Source: Arthrobacter sulfonylureivorans
GTDB lineage: Bacteria > Actinomycetota > Actinomycetes > Actinomycetales > Micrococcaceae
Direction: 5' to 3'
Length of the DNA stretch: 64,000 nt
NCBI GenBank assembly: GCA_004000035.1
Contig: RJAE01000005.1
Location: 205,213 to 269,212 of the forward strand
Below are positions 49,897 through 58,336 of this stretch, piece by piece. Made by a program: the position numbers and the translations under genes. The first letter of the stretch is position 1, and each line of letters starts with the position of its first letter. The notes under the pieces are model-generated. The model worked only from the letters and a program-made list of their open reading frames with translations. It was not told the DNA's origin and made no database searches.

Positions 49897-50391
49897 TTGA
49901 CCTTGCTGCCCAGCGCCGGACACGGCCACAACGGCAATTCCCACAGCGCTGCGGTTGACGAGGTCTCCAAGGCCATCATCGAGCAATTACAGGAAGACGG
50001 CCGGCGCTCTTACGCTGCCATCGGAAAGGCCATTGGACTCTCCGAAGCGGCCGTACGGCAGCGCGTGCAGAAGCTGACCGATGCCGGCATCGTGCAGATC
50101 GTTGCGGTGACCAACCCACTGCAGCTGGGCTTCGCCCGGCAGGCCATGCTTGGCATCAAGACCGGCGCCGATCTGCTGGAGGTGTCGGACAAGATCGCCG
50201 CACTGGACCAAGTGGATTACTGCCTGGTCACTGCCGGGTCATTCGACATTCTGGCCGAAGTTATCTGCGAAAACGACCAGGATTTGCTGCGGCTGGTCAA
50301 CCAGATCCGCGGCATTCCCGGCGTCCTGAGCACTGAAACATTCATGTACCTCTCGCTGCGCAAGCAGGAATACAACTGGGGAACCCGATGA
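49897..50391 (+). CDS. Lrp/AsnC-family transcriptional regulator
   Basis: A 164-residue protein. The N-terminal helix-turn-helix is RRSYAAIGKAIGLSEAAVRQRVQKLTDAG. A C-terminal RAM ligand-binding domain contains VDYCLVTAGSFDILAEVICEN. The TTG start at 49897 is chosen because AGGAGG lies 9 nt upstream; the open frame extending to 49816 lacks such a signal. The stop overlaps the aminotransferase start by 4 nt. It probably senses an amine or amino acid and controls both this unit and the divergent pot operon. Confidence 0.9.
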   Translation: MTLLPSAGHGHNGNSHSAAVDEVSKAIIEQLQEDGRRSYAAIGKAIGLSEAAVRQRVQKLTDAGIVQIVAVTNPLQLGFARQAMLGIKTGADLLEVSDKIAALDQVDYCLVTAGSFDILAEVICENDQDLLRLVNQIRGIPGVLSTETFMYLSLRKQEYNWGTR

Positions 50392-51854
50392 CACAAACAT
50401 CCGCATCGCCAAGCACCAGCATTCCGGGCCAAGGCACACCGGCCGGGACCACCACCGACGCCCCGATGCGCCGGACTTACACCACTCCGATGGGAACGGA
50501 CCGCCAGCAGGCCGCCCGCGACCATTTGTGGATGCACATGGCCCGGCATGCGCCGCTGGCCGCCGGAGGCAACGTCCCGGTGATCACCCGCGGCGAAGGC
50601 CACCTCATCTACGACGACCAGGGCCGCGAGTACATTGACGGCCTCGCCGGGCTCTTCGTGGTGCAGGTGGGCCACGGCCGCGAAGAACTGGCCCAGGCCG
50701 CCGCCCGCCAGGCCAAGGAACTGGCCTTCATGCCGCTCTGGTCCTACGCCCACCCGGCCGCCATCGAACTGGCCGAGCGCCTTGCCCACCATGCCCCGGG
50801 CGACCTGAACCGTGTCTTCTTCACCACCGGCGGCGGCGAAGCCGTGGAATCGGCGTGGAAGCTGGCCAAGCAGTACTTCAAGCTGCAGGGCAAATCCAAC
50901 AAGACCAAGGTGATCTCCCGCGCCGTCGCCTACCACGGCACTCCTCAGGGCGCGCTCTCCATCACCGGCATCCCGGACATGAAGGCGCCCTTCGAACCGC
51001 TGGTCCCGGGCGCTTTCCGCGTTCCCAACACCAACCAGTACCGCGCACCGGCGGGTCTGGAAGACCCGAAGGCGTTCGGCCGCTGGGCTGCCGACCGGAT
51101 CGGCGAAGCCATTGAGTTCGAGGGTCCGGATACCGTGGCCGCGGTGTTCCTGGAACCGGTGCAGAACTCCGGCGGCTGCTTCCCGCCGCCGCCCGGATAC
51201 TTCGAGCGGGTGCGCGAAATCTGCGATGAGTACGACGTCCTGCTGGTGTCCGACGAGGTCATCTGCGCGTTCGGCCGGATCGGTTCCATGTTCGCTTCCA
51301 CCGATTTCGACTACGTGCCGGACATGATCACCTGCGCCAAGGGGATGACCAGCGGTTACTCCCCGATCGGTGCCATGATCGCCTCCGACCGGCTGTTCGA
51401 GCCGTTCAAGCACGGCGACACCACGTTCTACCACGGCTACACCTTCGGCGGGCATCCGGTCTCCGCCGCCGTCGCGATGGCCAACCTGGACATCTTCGAA
51501 CGCGAGGGCCTCAACAACCACGTCAAGGAGAACGCCCCGGCCTTCCGCAGGACCCTGGAAAAGCTGCTGGATCTGCCGATCGTCGGCGATGTCCGGGGCG
51601 AGGGCTACTTCTACGGAATCGAACTGGTCAAGGACAAGGCCACCAAGGAAACCTTCAACGACGAAGAATCTGAGCACCTGCTGCGCGGCTACCTGTCCAA
51701 CGCGCTGTTCGACGCCGGCCTGTACTGCCGCGCCGACGACCGCGGCGACCCCGTGGTCCAACTGGCACCGCCGCTGACCGTGGGCCAGCGCGAGTTCGAC
51801 CAGATTGAACAGATCCTGCGCTCCGTGCTGGTGGAAGGCATGAACCACCTCTGA
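50388..51854 (+). CDS. Class III aminotransferase, omega-amine/putrescine:pyruvate type
   Basis: A 488-residue enzyme. The PLP lysine is Lys318 in TCAKGMTSGYSPIGAM. VSDEVICAFGRIG holds the cofactor aspartate, and TFYHGYTFGGHPVSAA is typical of omega-amine:pyruvate aminotransferases such as SpuC. It would convert putrescine or a similar amine to an aminoaldehyde. A 4-nt overlap with the Lrp gene makes the two a transcription unit. A disordered Ser/Thr-rich stretch precedes the catalytic domain (residues 1-25). Confidence 0.93.
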   Translation: MTQTSASPSTSIPGQGTPAGTTTDAPMRRTYTTPMGTDRQQAARDHLWMHMARHAPLAAGGNVPVITRGEGHLIYDDQGREYIDGLAGLFVVQVGHGREELAQAAARQAKELAFMPLWSYAHPAAIELAERLAHHAPGDLNRVFFTTGGGEAVESAWKLAKQYFKLQGKSNKTKVISRAVAYHGTPQGALSITGIPDMKAPFEPLVPGAFRVPNTNQYRAPAGLEDPKAFGRWAADRIGEAIEFEGPDTVAAVFLEPVQNSGGCFPPPPGYFERVREICDEYDVLLVSDEVICAFGRIGSMFASTDFDYVPDMITCAKGMTSGYSPIGAMIASDRLFEPFKHGDTTFYHGYTFGGHPVSAAVAMANLDIFEREGLNNHVKENAPAFRRTLEKLLDLPIVGDVRGEGYFYGIELVKDKATKETFNDEESEHLLRGYLSNALFDAGLYCRADDRGDPVVQLAPPLTVGQREFDQIEQILRSVLVEGMNHL

Positions 51855-51905
51855 CCAGCACCCCTTGACCCCAAGGGGTGGGAGCCCGACCTTGGGATGA
51901 GAAGG

Positions 51906-51940
51906 CGGCGGGTGGCCGGCTCACAGCCGGCCACCCGCCG
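51906..51940. terminator. Bidirectional terminator
   Basis: A perfect 16-bp stem (51906-51921 with 51925-51940), a 3-nt loop and TCGTTGTT on the plus strand, between convergent stops. A second smaller hairpin (9-bp arms, 4-nt loop, about 51857-51878) lies directly after the aminotransferase stop. Confidence 0.8.
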
Positions 51941-51946
51941 TCGTTG

Positions 51947-52495
51947 TTAGACTTCGCCGCGCACCTGCCGCAGCCAGACGCGCCGCGCGTCCAGGTACGG
52001 TTCGATGTTCTCCACTCTCTGCAGCGCCACCTGGTCCAGGTCGAGCCCGGCCGCCTCGATCATGATGCCGTAGCCGTCACGCTCGGCGCCGGCCCACCAT
52101 TTGCCGCCCTCCTGCCAGAGCGCAAACTCCACTTCGTCACCGTCGACGGCGATGCCCACCATCCGCGGTTCCTGGAGCTCCAAATCGTTGAGTTTCTGCC
52201 GGAAGGAGTCCTTGTCCGGCACCGTCGCGCCCGCTCCCAGCCGCATCGTTCGGATGCTCTGGTTCACGCCGTGCACGGTGGTCAGGACCTGGGCATGGGG
52301 CATGCCCAATCCGGGATCGCCATGCAGCAGCCCGTGCGGGCCGTTATCCTCATTCCATTCCCCCACCATGACGGGGCCGTCCCAATGGGCGAGGGTGAAG
52401 CAGGGCAGCTCGGGGAAAGTCTCCCGGATGCGCTGTTCACCTTCTGCCACCAGGGCCCAGAACCCGTCCGGCTCCACCTGTCCGTCAACGTCCAT
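51947..52495 (-). CDS. Conserved-looking soluble protein, unknown function
   Basis: A 182-residue protein that I do not recognise. It is acidic, with mixed alpha/beta composition and Trp-rich segments (HWDGPVMVGEWNE, LWQEGGKWWAG). It lacks signal peptide and membrane helices. The ATG has no ribosome-binding site; CATACT lies 6 nt upstream. The gene sits 24 nt after the stop of the oxidase gene on the same strand, but the hexamer suggests a separate start of transcription. Confidence 0.75.
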   Translation of the reverse strand: MDVDGQVEPDGFWALVAEGEQRIRETFPELPCFTLAHWDGPVMVGEWNEDNGPHGLLHGDPGLGMPHAQVLTTVHGVNQSIRTMRLGAGATVPDKDSFRQKLNDLELQEPRMVGIAVDGDEVEFALWQEGGKWWAGAERDGYGIMIEAAGLDLDQVALQRVENIEPYLDARRVWLRQVRGEV

Positions 52496-52519
52496 GGTTT
52501 CAGTATGGCAGTGGCGGGG

Positions 52520-53896
52520 TCAGCCGCGCCCGGAAACTTTATCGGCAACCCGGGCAATCAGCGAGGTGGATTTCAGCCGGCCGTCCTCGGCGCGGTCGGC
52601 CGCGTGGTAGGCGGCGTACATGGCCTGGACGGCGATCCAGCGCAGCGGTTCCACCTCCCAGCGGCGCACCTTCCGGTTGACCCACGGCATCCGCGCCAGC
52701 TCGCTGTCCGGATCGACGATGAGGTCACGCAAGGTGCGGGCCGCCAGATTGGTGGCGGCCACGCCGGTGCCCACATAGCCACCGGCCCAGCCCAGCCCGG
52801 TCTGCGGATCCAGGCCGACCGTGGCCTTCCAGTCGCGCGGGACGCCCAGCACGCCCGACCAGGCATGCTCAAGGCTGGCGGCGCGGGTGGCCGGGAACAT
52901 CGAATGCAGGATCTCGGCCAGTTGGGCGACGGTTTTCGGCTGCGTGGCGCCGTCGGCGTCCAGTGCGGAGCCGTAGCGGTAAGGCACGCCCCGGCCGCCG
53001 AGCGCGATCCGTCCGTCCGCGGTGCGCTGGGCGTACATGTACGCGTGGGCCATGTCGCCCAGGGCTTCTGCCTCTTCCCAGCCGATCTCCGCCCAGACGT
53101 CCTTCGGCAGCGGTTCGGTGACAATCAGCGACGAGTTCATCGGCAGCCAGTCCCGGTGCGCCGATTTCAGCCCGGCAGTGAACCCTTCGGTGGCGCGCAG
53201 GATGTACCGCGCCTGGACGGTCCCGTGGTCAGTGCGGGCCTGGCCGGGCAGGATCTCGGTGACGGTGGTTCCTTCGTACAGCCGCACCCCCATCCGCCGG
53301 ACGGCGTCGGCCAGCCCGCGGACCAGCTTGGCCGGCTGGATCCGCGCGCAGTGCGGCTGGAACAGCGAACCCACCGCCCGGTCGATCCGGATCCGCCGGT
53401 TGGTCTCCGCCGCGTCCAGCAGCCGGGCACCGGCCTCCGGCCAGACCGACTCCGCCGCGGCCCACGCCTGCAGCCGCTGCAGCTGCGCAGAGTTCCGGGC
53501 CACGATCAGTTCGCCGCCCTTGTACATGTCCGCGTCGATGCCTTCGGCGGCGGCCACCCGGATGACCTCGTCCACGGTCTGGTTCAGCAGCGTCTGGAAC
53601 CGGCCGGTCAGCTCGCGGCCGTGGCTGGCGGCGTAGCCGTCGTGCCCGCCGGTCATGCTGTTGGTCAGCCAGCCGCCGTTGCGTCCCGACGCGCCGAAGC
53701 CGGCGAAGCGGCTTTCCAGCACCACCACGTCAAGATCCGGCCTCGCCTGTTTCAGGTAGTAAGCCGTCCACAAACCGGTGTAACCCGCGCCGACCACGGC
53801 GACGTCCGCCGTCGTGCCCTCCGTCAGTGCCGGGCCGGGCTCGGGCAGCCCGCCGTCGGCATACCAAAAAGACACCGCGCCGTTGACAATCGCCAC
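52520..53896 (-). CDS. FAD-dependent amine oxidoreductase, PuuB/DadA-like
   Basis: A 458-residue DAO-family flavoenzyme. The dinucleotide-binding motif is VVGAGYTGLWTAYYL (from about residue 34), with SRFAGFGASGRNGGW, and a C-terminal WAGGYVGTGVAATNLAART that closes the FAD site. The spelling is that of gamma-glutamylputrescine oxidase (PuuB) relatives. The GTG at 53896 is chosen because AAGGAG lies 5 nt upstream. Its position beside the amine transaminase and pot genes supports a role in amine breakdown. No glutamylputrescine synthetase (PuuA) is in the window. Confidence 0.9.
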   Translation of the reverse strand: MAIVNGAVSFWYADGGLPEPGPALTEGTTADVAVVGAGYTGLWTAYYLKQARPDLDVVVLESRFAGFGASGRNGGWLTNSMTGGHDGYAASHGRELTGRFQTLLNQTVDEVIRVAAAEGIDADMYKGGELIVARNSAQLQRLQAWAAAESVWPEAGARLLDAAETNRRIRIDRAVGSLFQPHCARIQPAKLVRGLADAVRRMGVRLYEGTTVTEILPGQARTDHGTVQARYILRATEGFTAGLKSAHRDWLPMNSSLIVTEPLPKDVWAEIGWEEAEALGDMAHAYMYAQRTADGRIALGGRGVPYRYGSALDADGATQPKTVAQLAEILHSMFPATRAASLEHAWSGVLGVPRDWKATVGLDPQTGLGWAGGYVGTGVAATNLAARTLRDLIVDPDSELARMPWVNRKVRRWEVEPLRWIAVQAMYAAYHAADRAEDGRLKSTSLIARVADKVSGRG

Positions 53897-53957
53897 ACCA
53901 ACTCCTTGTCCCGGCCGCCGGATCAACGGCCCGCTAGGGACAGGCTAATGGCAACCG

Positions 53958-55031
53958 CTACAGTTCGGCTTTACCGGCCCGCCAGTACCCCATGAAGGCC
54001 ACCTGCTTGCGGTCCACGCCCACGTCCCGGACCAGGTAGCGCCGGAGCTCGCGGATCACCGCCGCCTCACCGGCCATCCAGGCATAGAACGGACGGGTGG
54101 AACCGGTGGTGGTCTCCCACAGGATCGACTGGTCTACGTCCACTTCCTCGGGATCCTCCCCTGTGACCGGGGCCAGCCCTGCTCCGGGAACAACGACGGC
54201 GGTGCGTACCGCTTCGTCCAGCAGCTCGCCGTGCGGGCGGTCGCCTCGCGCCAGCCAGGCGATCTGCACGTCTGCGGCCGAACGGATGTCCTGGAAGTCC
54301 GCCGCGTCGGGCACCTCGAGCACGGCGTTACCGGTCATGTCCTCCGGGAGGCTTTCCAGGATGGCCGCGATGGCCGGCAGGGCGGTTTCGTCGCCGGCCA
54401 GCAGCACGTGGGAGGCCAGTCCGGGACGCCACTCGATGCCGCCGTAGGCTTTCGCCGTCGCGCACTTGGCGGCCTCGACGTTCGGGCCAATGATGGTGAC
54501 TTCGTCGCCCGGAACGGCCGCCGCCGCCCAGCACGATGCCGGACCGCCGTTGCCCTCGGCGTCGAAATGCAGCACAAAGTCAACGTCCAGTTCGGCGCCG
54601 AGGTTGCCAGCCGCCGGACGGAACTCCCGGACCGTGTAGGTGCGCATCGAACCCCGTTCGGCCGGGTCCATCGCCAGCCATTGCTGGTACCAGCCGCCGC
54701 CCAGTTCCACCGCCGTGTCCGGGCCCACCCCGTTGGTCGAGCCCACCCCGTTGGTCGAGCGCACTCCGTTGGTCGAGCGCACTCCGTTGGTCGAGCTTGT
54801 CGAGACCCCAAACGCCGGCAGCGGGATCTGTTCTCCGTCGGCGCCGAGGGACGGGATCATCACCTTGATGCGCAGGTCCAGCGTGGGTCCGTCCACGCCG
54901 AAACGGCGCAACGATTCGCCGGCGAACGTGATGCGCCGATAGCTCGGCGAGAGGTCCTCCACCCGGCTGACGGCAACGCCGAAGGCCAGCACCGGCACTA
55001 CCGCGGATGTCTCGGTTGCTACAGCAGTCAT
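53958..55031 (-). CDS. Siderophore-interacting protein (ferric-siderophore reductase)
   Basis: A 357-residue FAD/NAD(P)H reductase of the ViuB/SIP family. The FAD-binding RTYTVREFRP motif is followed by a C-terminal NAD-like domain with LLAGDETALPAIAAIL and the family-specific YWRAGKAEL end. It reduces imported ferric siderophore to free Fe2+ in the cytoplasm. Residues about 80-100 are four copies of a six-residue unit (STNGV plus Arg or Gly), encoded by 18-bp DNA repeats inserted in a surface loop. Last gene of the iron operon; GGAG precedes the ATG. Confidence 0.93.
   Translation of the reverse strand: MTAVATETSAVVPVLAFGVAVSRVEDLSPSYRRITFAGESLRRFGVDGPTLDLRIKVMIPSLGADGEQIPLPAFGVSTSSTNGVRSTNGVRSTNGVGSTNGVGPDTAVELGGGWYQQWLAMDPAERGSMRTYTVREFRPAAGNLGAELDVDFVLHFDAEGNGGPASCWAAAAVPGDEVTIIGPNVEAAKCATAKAYGGIEWRPGLASHVLLAGDETALPAIAAILESLPEDMTGNAVLEVPDAADFQDIRSAADVQIAWLARGDRPHGELLDEAVRTAVVVPGAGLAPVTGEDPEEVDVDQSILWETTTGSTRPFYAWMAGEAAVIRELRRYLVRDVGVDRKQVAFMGYWRAGKAEL
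54724..54810. repeat. Four 18-bp tandem repeats plus palindromic end inside the SIP gene
   Basis: Units at 54724-54741, 54742-54759, 54760-54777 and 54778-54795 share CCGTTGGTCGAG. Copies 1 and 2 are identical, and copies 3 and 4 are identical. The array is followed by CTTGTCGAGACC, which is partly complementary to GGTCGAG. Confidence 0.9.
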
Positions 55032-55062
55032 CGTGCTCCGTTCTCCGTTTCCAATCCATCCA

Positions 55063-55113
55063 CTGTGCAGATATGGCCCCTCTGCGCGGCTGGCGAGGGC
55101 CATATCCGCACAG
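55063..55113. repeat. 17-bp inverted repeat between SIP and ATPase genes
   Basis: Arms 55063-55079 and 55097-55113 are complementary with one mismatch and enclose 17 nt. It lies in the 100-bp gap inside the iron operon, just upstream of the SIP gene. Confidence 0.85.
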
Positions 55114-55131
55114 TCTTTTGGTTAGACCGGC

Positions 55132-56013
55132 TCATGCTGCCGGTTCCTTGTGCTGGAAGTCCACCGGGGCCAGCGCCGGGCCAGGATCCGCCGGCTCCGC
55201 CGGCTCGCCGGCCGGGGCCGGGGCCTCGCAGTGGTGCCGTCCTACCGGGACCACCATGGGCGTTCCGGAGACCGGATCCGGGATCACCCGTGACTCCAGC
55301 TCGAACACCGTTTGCACCAACTCCGCCGTGACCACCTGGGCGGGCGCACCCTCGGCCACTACCCGGCCGGACTTCATTGCCACGAGGTGGTCGGCGTAGC
55401 GGGCGGCCAGGTTCAAATCGTGCAGCACAATGGCCACTGAGGTGCCACGACGCCGGTTCAGGTCGGTGATCAGGTCCAGCACCTCCACCTGATGCGACAC
55501 GTCCAGGAAGGTGGTCGGCTCGTCCAGCAACAGCACGTCGGTCTCCTGCGCCAGCGCCATCGCAATCCAGACCCGCTGCCGCTGCCCGCCGGAGAGTTCG
55601 TCCACGTTCCGCTCGCCCAGTTCCAAGGTGTCGGTCGCCGCCAAAGCCGTGTTCACGGCGTCGTCGTCCTCCCGCGTCCACTGCCGGAACCAGCCCTGGT
55701 GCGGATACCGTCCCCGACCCACCAGCTCCGCCACCGTGATTCCCTCCGGCGCGGCCGGGCTCTGCGGCAGCAGGCCAAGCACCCGGGCCACCTCCCGGGT
55801 GGACTGCCGGTGGATGTCCTTGCCGTCCAGCAGCACCGATCCCCTGGCCGGCTTCAGCAGCCGCGCCAGCCCGCGCAGCAGCGTGGACTTGCCGCAGGCG
55901 TTGGCCCCGACAATGATCGTCACCTTGCCCTCGGGCAGCCGGAGGGTCAGGTCCTGCACTACCGTGCGCTGGTCGTACGCCAGCGTGAGATTCCGGGATT
56001 CGAGCGTACGCAC
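55132..56013 (-). CDS. Iron-siderophore ABC transporter ATP-binding protein (FepC type)
   Basis: A 293-residue ATPase. Walker A is GANACGKSTL, the signature ELSGGQRQR and Walker B VLLLDEPTTFLD with VLHDLNLAARY, all typical of FepC/FecE. A Pro/Ala-rich tail follows residue 270. It starts one base before the downstream end of the permease gene region and powers the two permeases upstream in the operon. Confidence 0.94.
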   Translation of the reverse strand: MRTLESRNLTLAYDQRTVVQDLTLRLPEGKVTIIVGANACGKSTLLRGLARLLKPARGSVLLDGKDIHRQSTREVARVLGLLPQSPAAPEGITVAELVGRGRYPHQGWFRQWTREDDDAVNTALAATDTLELGERNVDELSGGQRQRVWIAMALAQETDVLLLDEPTTFLDVSHQVEVLDLITDLNRRRGTSVAIVLHDLNLAARYADHLVAMKSGRVVAEGAPAQVVTAELVQTVFELESRVIPDPVSGTPMVVPVGRHHCEAPAPAGEPAEPADPGPALAPVDFQHKEPAA

Positions 56014-57174
56014 TTAGCCTCCTTGGCCTCGGCGGTTGGTGCTGACCAGCAGCCAGAGCAGGAACGGCGCGCCCAGCGCACCGGTCACTACCCCTACCGG
56101 CAGCGTCGTGCCGCTGGTCAGATACATCGGAATGAGATTCGCCGCGGCAAAATCGGCGGCCAACACGATCACGGCGCCCACCAGTGCCGCCGCCGGAAGC
56201 GATGCCGCACCGCCCAGCAGCCGGCGGGCGATCGGACCGGACAGGAACGCGATGAAGGCCACGGGCCCCGCCGCGGCAGTGGCGACGGCGGCCAGCAGCA
56301 CCGCCACCACCATCAGGCCCAGTCTGGCCGGGGCCACGCGGACGCCCAGCGCCGCCGCGGTGTCGTCGCCCATTTCCAGTCCGCGAAGGCTGCGCGCCAG
56401 CAGGGCCACCGCCACCACCAGCACGGCCAGGCCGGCCACCAGCACCACGGCGCGGTCCCAGTTGCTGGAGTTCAGCGAGCCGTTCAGCCAGACCAGTGCG
56501 CCCTGCGCGGTGCGGATATCCGTGCGGGTCAGCAGGTAACTGACCACGGCCTGCAGCACGGCCGCGAAGCCAATGCCCACCAGGATCAGCCGCGAACCGG
56601 CCGCGCCCGAGACGGTGGCAGACCGGTAGGAAATCGCGTAAATCGCCACGGCCACCACCAGCGCACCGGCCACGGCCGCCCCCGAAACGGCCAAGCCGGC
56701 CGCGCCGAAGACCACGATCGCGGTCACCGCGGAGGCGCTGGCCCCGTAGCTGATGCCGATGATGTCCGGGCTGGCCAGCGGATTGCGCAGCATGGTCTGG
56801 AAAATGCTGCCGGACAAGCCAAACGACAGCCCGACCAGCAGCCCGATCACGGCCCGCGGCAGCTTGTGCTCCATCACAATGAAGCTGGCGCCGGGAATCT
56901 GCTCGCCGGCCAGCAGCCGGAAGAAATCCGGAAAGGTCACGGTGTAGCTGCCCAGCAGCACGTTGACAAAAAACAGTACGACGACGGTGCCCGCCAGGGT
57001 GCCGAGGACCACCCGCCGCCGGCTGGAGCGCCCCTCACTGCCTGGCGTTGCGGTTCCCTCGTGGGTGCCGCCGCGAGGGCGGGGTTTGCCGTCGAGGGCA
57101 CCCACCATGGACCCTGCCCTCGACGGCAAACCCTGCCCTGGGCGATTTGCGTGCTGCATGTCCAACGTGCTCAC
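56014..57174 (-). CDS. Iron-siderophore ABC transporter permease (FecCD family, second)
   Basis: 386 residues. Residues about 55-386 hold about nine or ten helices with the FecCD motifs RNPLASPDIIGISYGA and GPVAFIAFLSGPIARRLLG. The first ~50 residues are hydrophilic and unlike the family, and are encoded largely by a DNA palindrome (57082-57133). The ATG overlaps the first permease by 4 nt. Another start inside the extension is possible, but no ribosome-binding site supports one. Confidence 0.92.
   Translation of the reverse strand: MSTLDMQHANRPGQGLPSRAGSMVGALDGKPRPRGGTHEGTATPGSEGRSSRRRVVLGTLAGTVVVLFFVNVLLGSYTVTFPDFFRLLAGEQIPGASFIVMEHKLPRAVIGLLVGLSFGLSGSIFQTMLRNPLASPDIIGISYGASASAVTAIVVFGAAGLAVSGAAVAGALVVAVAIYAISYRSATVSGAAGSRLILVGIGFAAVLQAVVSYLLTRTDIRTAQGALVWLNGSLNSSNWDRAVVLVAGLAVLVVAVALLARSLRGLEMGDDTAAALGVRVAPARLGLMVVAVLLAAVATAAAGPVAFIAFLSGPIARRLLGGAASLPAAALVGAVIVLAADFAAANLIPMYLTSGTTLPVGVVTGALGAPFLLWLLVSTNRRGQGG
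57082..57133. repeat. 19-bp perfect inverted repeat inside the permease coding region
   Basis: Arms 57082-57100 and 57115-57133 are exact complements around a 14-nt loop. They encode part of the non-conserved N-terminal extension of the second FecCD permease. Confidence 0.9.
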
Positions 57175-58304
57175 AGGCCGGCCGCCTTCCGCCGTCGGAC
57201 CAGCCAGATGAATACGGGCGCGCCGATGATCGCGGTGGTGATGCCGGCTTCGATTTCGCCCGGCGGCGCCACAAATCGGCCCACCACATCGGCCGCCACC
57301 AGCAGCATCGGGGCCAGCAGCATGGAATAGGGCAGAATCCAGCGGTAATCGGGACCGGTCAGCGCGCGCACCATGTGCGGAATGACCAGGCCAACGAACG
57401 CGATCGGGCCGGCGATGGCGGTGGCCGCGCCGCAGAGGATCACCACGCCGAGCGCGGTGACCGCCCGGGACAGCGCCACCTTTTGGCCGAGGCCGCGGGC
57501 CACGTCGTCGCCCAGCGAGAGATTGTTCAGGATCCGACCGGTGAACAGCGTCAGCACCAAGCCCACGGCAATGAACGGGGCTACCTGGCCAATCAGGTCC
57601 CAGCCGCGGCCGGAAACGGAACCCACCTGCCAGTACCGGAAACCCTCAAGCGTGTCCTGGTTGGTGACCAGCACGGAGTACATCAGCGAGCTCAGTCCGG
57701 CGGACAGCGCCGCCCCGGCCAAAGCCAGCTTGACCGGCGTGGCACCTTCCCGGCCCATGCTGGCGACGCCGTAGACCAGCACGGCGGCGAGCGCGGCACC
57801 GGCGAAGGCGAACCAGATGTAGCCGGACAGCTGGGTGACGCCGAACAGGAAGATGCCGGCAACCACCGCGAGCGCCGCACCCGCATTCACGCCCAGGATG
57901 CCCGGATCCGCCAACGGGTTGCGAGCCACGCCCTGCATGGCGGCACCGGCCACGCCTAAGGCAGCACCCACCAGCAGGCCGGTGACGGTGCGCGGGATGC
58001 GTGAGTGGACCACGGCGTGATCGCCGTTGGAGGGGTCGAAGCCGGTGAAGGCCTGGATGAAGGTCTCCAGGCTAATGGGACGGGCGCCGAGAGCCAGCGA
58101 GGCAAAGCAGACCACGGCCAGCACCATCAGCGCGGCCGGAATGCCGACCAGCGTCCTGCGGGTATTCCGCCGTCCGGCACCGGGAGACGAGGACTGCTGC
58201 CCGCTTCCCATCGTGCCGCCGGGCGCGCGGCCGGCAGGTAGGCGGCCGGCGGGGCCATGGGGTAGCTGCTGGGACGGCGCTGTTGCTGCCAGATCAGCTG
58301 GCAT
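57171..58304 (-). CDS. Iron-siderophore ABC transporter permease (FecCD family, first)
   Basis: 377 residues from the ATG at 58304, which has GGGGGG 5 nt upstream; a GTG at 58310 is also in frame. A Pro/Gly/Ala-rich N-terminus of about 45 residues precedes about nine helices with ARNPLADPGILGVNAGA and GPIAFVGLVIPHMVRAL. First gene of the iron-uptake operon, directly behind the IdeR box. No siderophore-binding lipoprotein gene is in the operon. Confidence 0.93.
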   Translation of the reverse strand: MPADLAATAPSQQLPHGPAGRLPAGRAPGGTMGSGQQSSSPGAGRRNTRRTLVGIPAALMVLAVVCFASLALGARPISLETFIQAFTGFDPSNGDHAVVHSRIPRTVTGLLVGAALGVAGAAMQGVARNPLADPGILGVNAGAALAVVAGIFLFGVTQLSGYIWFAFAGAALAAVLVYGVASMGREGATPVKLALAGAALSAGLSSLMYSVLVTNQDTLEGFRYWQVGSVSGRGWDLIGQVAPFIAVGLVLTLFTGRILNNLSLGDDVARGLGQKVALSRAVTALGVVILCGAATAIAGPIAFVGLVIPHMVRALTGPDYRWILPYSMLLAPMLLVAADVVGRFVAPPGEIEAGITTAIIGAPVFIWLVRRRKAAGL

Positions 58305-58336
58305 GCGCACCCCCCTTTGAGCCGGAACAAAGCAAC

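Noticed and set aside
54724-54810. Regularly spaced repeat considered as a CRISPR array
   Set aside because: The units are 18 bp, contiguous, in frame and lack spacers; no cas genes are present.
55492-57330. 612-codon plus-strand frame opposite the iron ATPase and permease genes
   Set aside because: Gln/His/Arg-rich translation without motifs; it runs across two conserved genes on the other strand.
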